Source: Desulfobacteraceae bacterium 4572_19 (GTDB lineage: Bacteria; Desulfobacterota; Desulfobacteria; Desulfobacterales; NBLS01). Taken from it: a stretch of 5,785 bases of DNA. The DNA lies in NCBI GenBank assembly GCA_002084385.1, contig NBLS01000089.1, positions 1 through 5,785 of the forward strand, given 5' to 3'. Of this stretch, positions 5,513 to 5,785 are shown piece after piece (positions within the stretch are counted from its first letter, which is position 1; the number at the start of each line of letters is the position of its first letter). The notes under the pieces are model-generated. The model searched no databases. It had not been told where the DNA came from and saw only the letters and a program-made list of their open reading frames with translations. Made by a program: the position numbers and the translations under genes.

Positions 5513-5733
5513 TATATTCCCCTTGTAAGATGCATAATTTCGTCAGTTGTCATTTTGACCGTAGCTATTCCTCGCAGTTTATTAAACGGCCATCTCTTTC
5601 TCGGTTTGCTACTTCTAACGATATAAAATCTTTCATTATCTTCTATAAAATCAACATCAGTTTCAGGTATAATGCCCAATGCTTCCCGTACATTTACAGG
5701 AATTGTAATTTGTCCTTTTGTTGTAACATGCAT
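5512..5733 (-). CDS. vapB: VapB-type AbrB-domain antitoxin, orphaned
   Basis: This is a 73-residue antitoxin. The N-terminal SpoVT/AbrB DNA-binding hairpin reads MHVTTKGQITIPVNVREALG, followed by PETDVDFIEDNERFYIV. The C-terminus, LRGIATVKMTTDEIMHLTRG, is the toxin-binding segment typical of VapB partners of PIN toxins. The start at 5733 is chosen over ATG 5760 because AGGGGG lies about five bases upstream and MxVTTKGQ is the family's usual beginning. The protein looks complete, but its cognate VapC is cut off after 17 codons, so it has no toxin to neutralise here. It could persist as the transcriptional repressor of the fused cluster, as an antidote to a VapC encoded elsewhere, or simply as a relic. 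Probable operon order: vapB, vapC remnant, mazE, mazF, 111-aa gene. Confidence 0.9.
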   Translation of the reverse strand: MHVTTKGQITIPVNVREALGIIPETDVDFIEDNERFYIVRSSKPRKRWPFNKLRGIATVKMTTDEIMHLTRGI

Positions 5734-5748
5734 AATTCCCCCTAAAAA

Positions 5749-5779
5749 ATTATAAACCACGACATCGTTATAATATTAT
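5749..5779 (-). promoter_or_regulatory. Candidate promoter and operator of the toxin-antitoxin cluster
   Basis: On the - strand a perfect TATAAT (5754-5749) lies 15 bases upstream of the vapB ATG. Just upstream are two short palindromes: ACGATGTCGT (5768-5759) and ATAATATTAT (5779-5770). AbrB-type antitoxins commonly repress their own promoters through such sites. There is no good -35 hexamer at 17 bp spacing, and a -10 this close to the start leaves a very short leader, so the assignment is tentative. Confidence 0.35.
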
Positions 5780-5785
5780 GTTGTT

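Noticed and set aside
5016..5528. 170-residue open frame on the + strand opposite mazEF
   Set aside because: It is antisense to convincingly identified mazE and mazF, has no domain character, and its composition (Asn/Phe/Ile-rich) is that of a shadow frame.

Overview
The window is AT-rich (roughly one third G+C by eye). It looks like accessory DNA from a sensor-rich, delta-proteobacterial-type organism. The arrays of hybrid histidine kinases with AGG(I/L)AHDFNN H-boxes, the PAS domain carrying a Cys cluster, and the VapB/MazE/MazF sequence types recall Desulfobacterota (Desulfobacterales-like). That assignment is inference from protein style only; no marker gene is present.

Bases 1-4108 (+ strand) hold a run of two-component sensor genes, probably one transcription unit. 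The first is the 3' part of a PAS-HisKA-HATPase-REC hybrid kinase (1-1452). Thirteen bases later comes a PAS-HisKA_2-HATPase kinase (1466-2743) that starts at GTG behind a perfect AGGAGG. The third locus (2791-4108) is a REC-HisKA-HATPase-REC hybrid kinase broken in two: an out-of-frame internal deletion removed the N-box half of the ATPase, and the terminal receiver has Asn where the phospho-accepting Asp should be. The second kinase also seems to have lost the core of an upstream PAS domain in frame. The locus therefore shows repeated domain loss.

Bases 4109-4390 are a non-coding gap between convergent genes. It contains a 57-bp sequence in three copies: two perfect tandem copies (4179-4292) and one diverged inverted copy (4330-4386, 46/57 identical). 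Together with a small central stem they can form a hairpin of about 150 nt. Of the 11 differences between the arms, 8 become G-U pairs in a + strand transcript, so 54 of 57 positions still pair. A7 and U7 tracts at its foot make it a candidate bidirectional terminator, or a structured RNA or palindromic element.

Bases 4391-5785 (- strand) hold a composite toxin-antitoxin cluster. In transcription order it contains: an AbrB-type VapB antitoxin (5733-5512); the first 17 codons of a PIN-domain VapC toxin (from 5512) cut off at the junction with the next module; an intact-looking MazE antitoxin (5444-5196); MazF toxin (5195-4743) with about 36 extra C-terminal residues; and a 111-residue conserved-type protein of unknown function (4726-4391). 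VapB thus appears to be an orphan antitoxin whose toxin was lost when the mazEF module was joined there. A TATAAT and two short palindromes upstream of vapB may form an autoregulated promoter driving the whole cluster.
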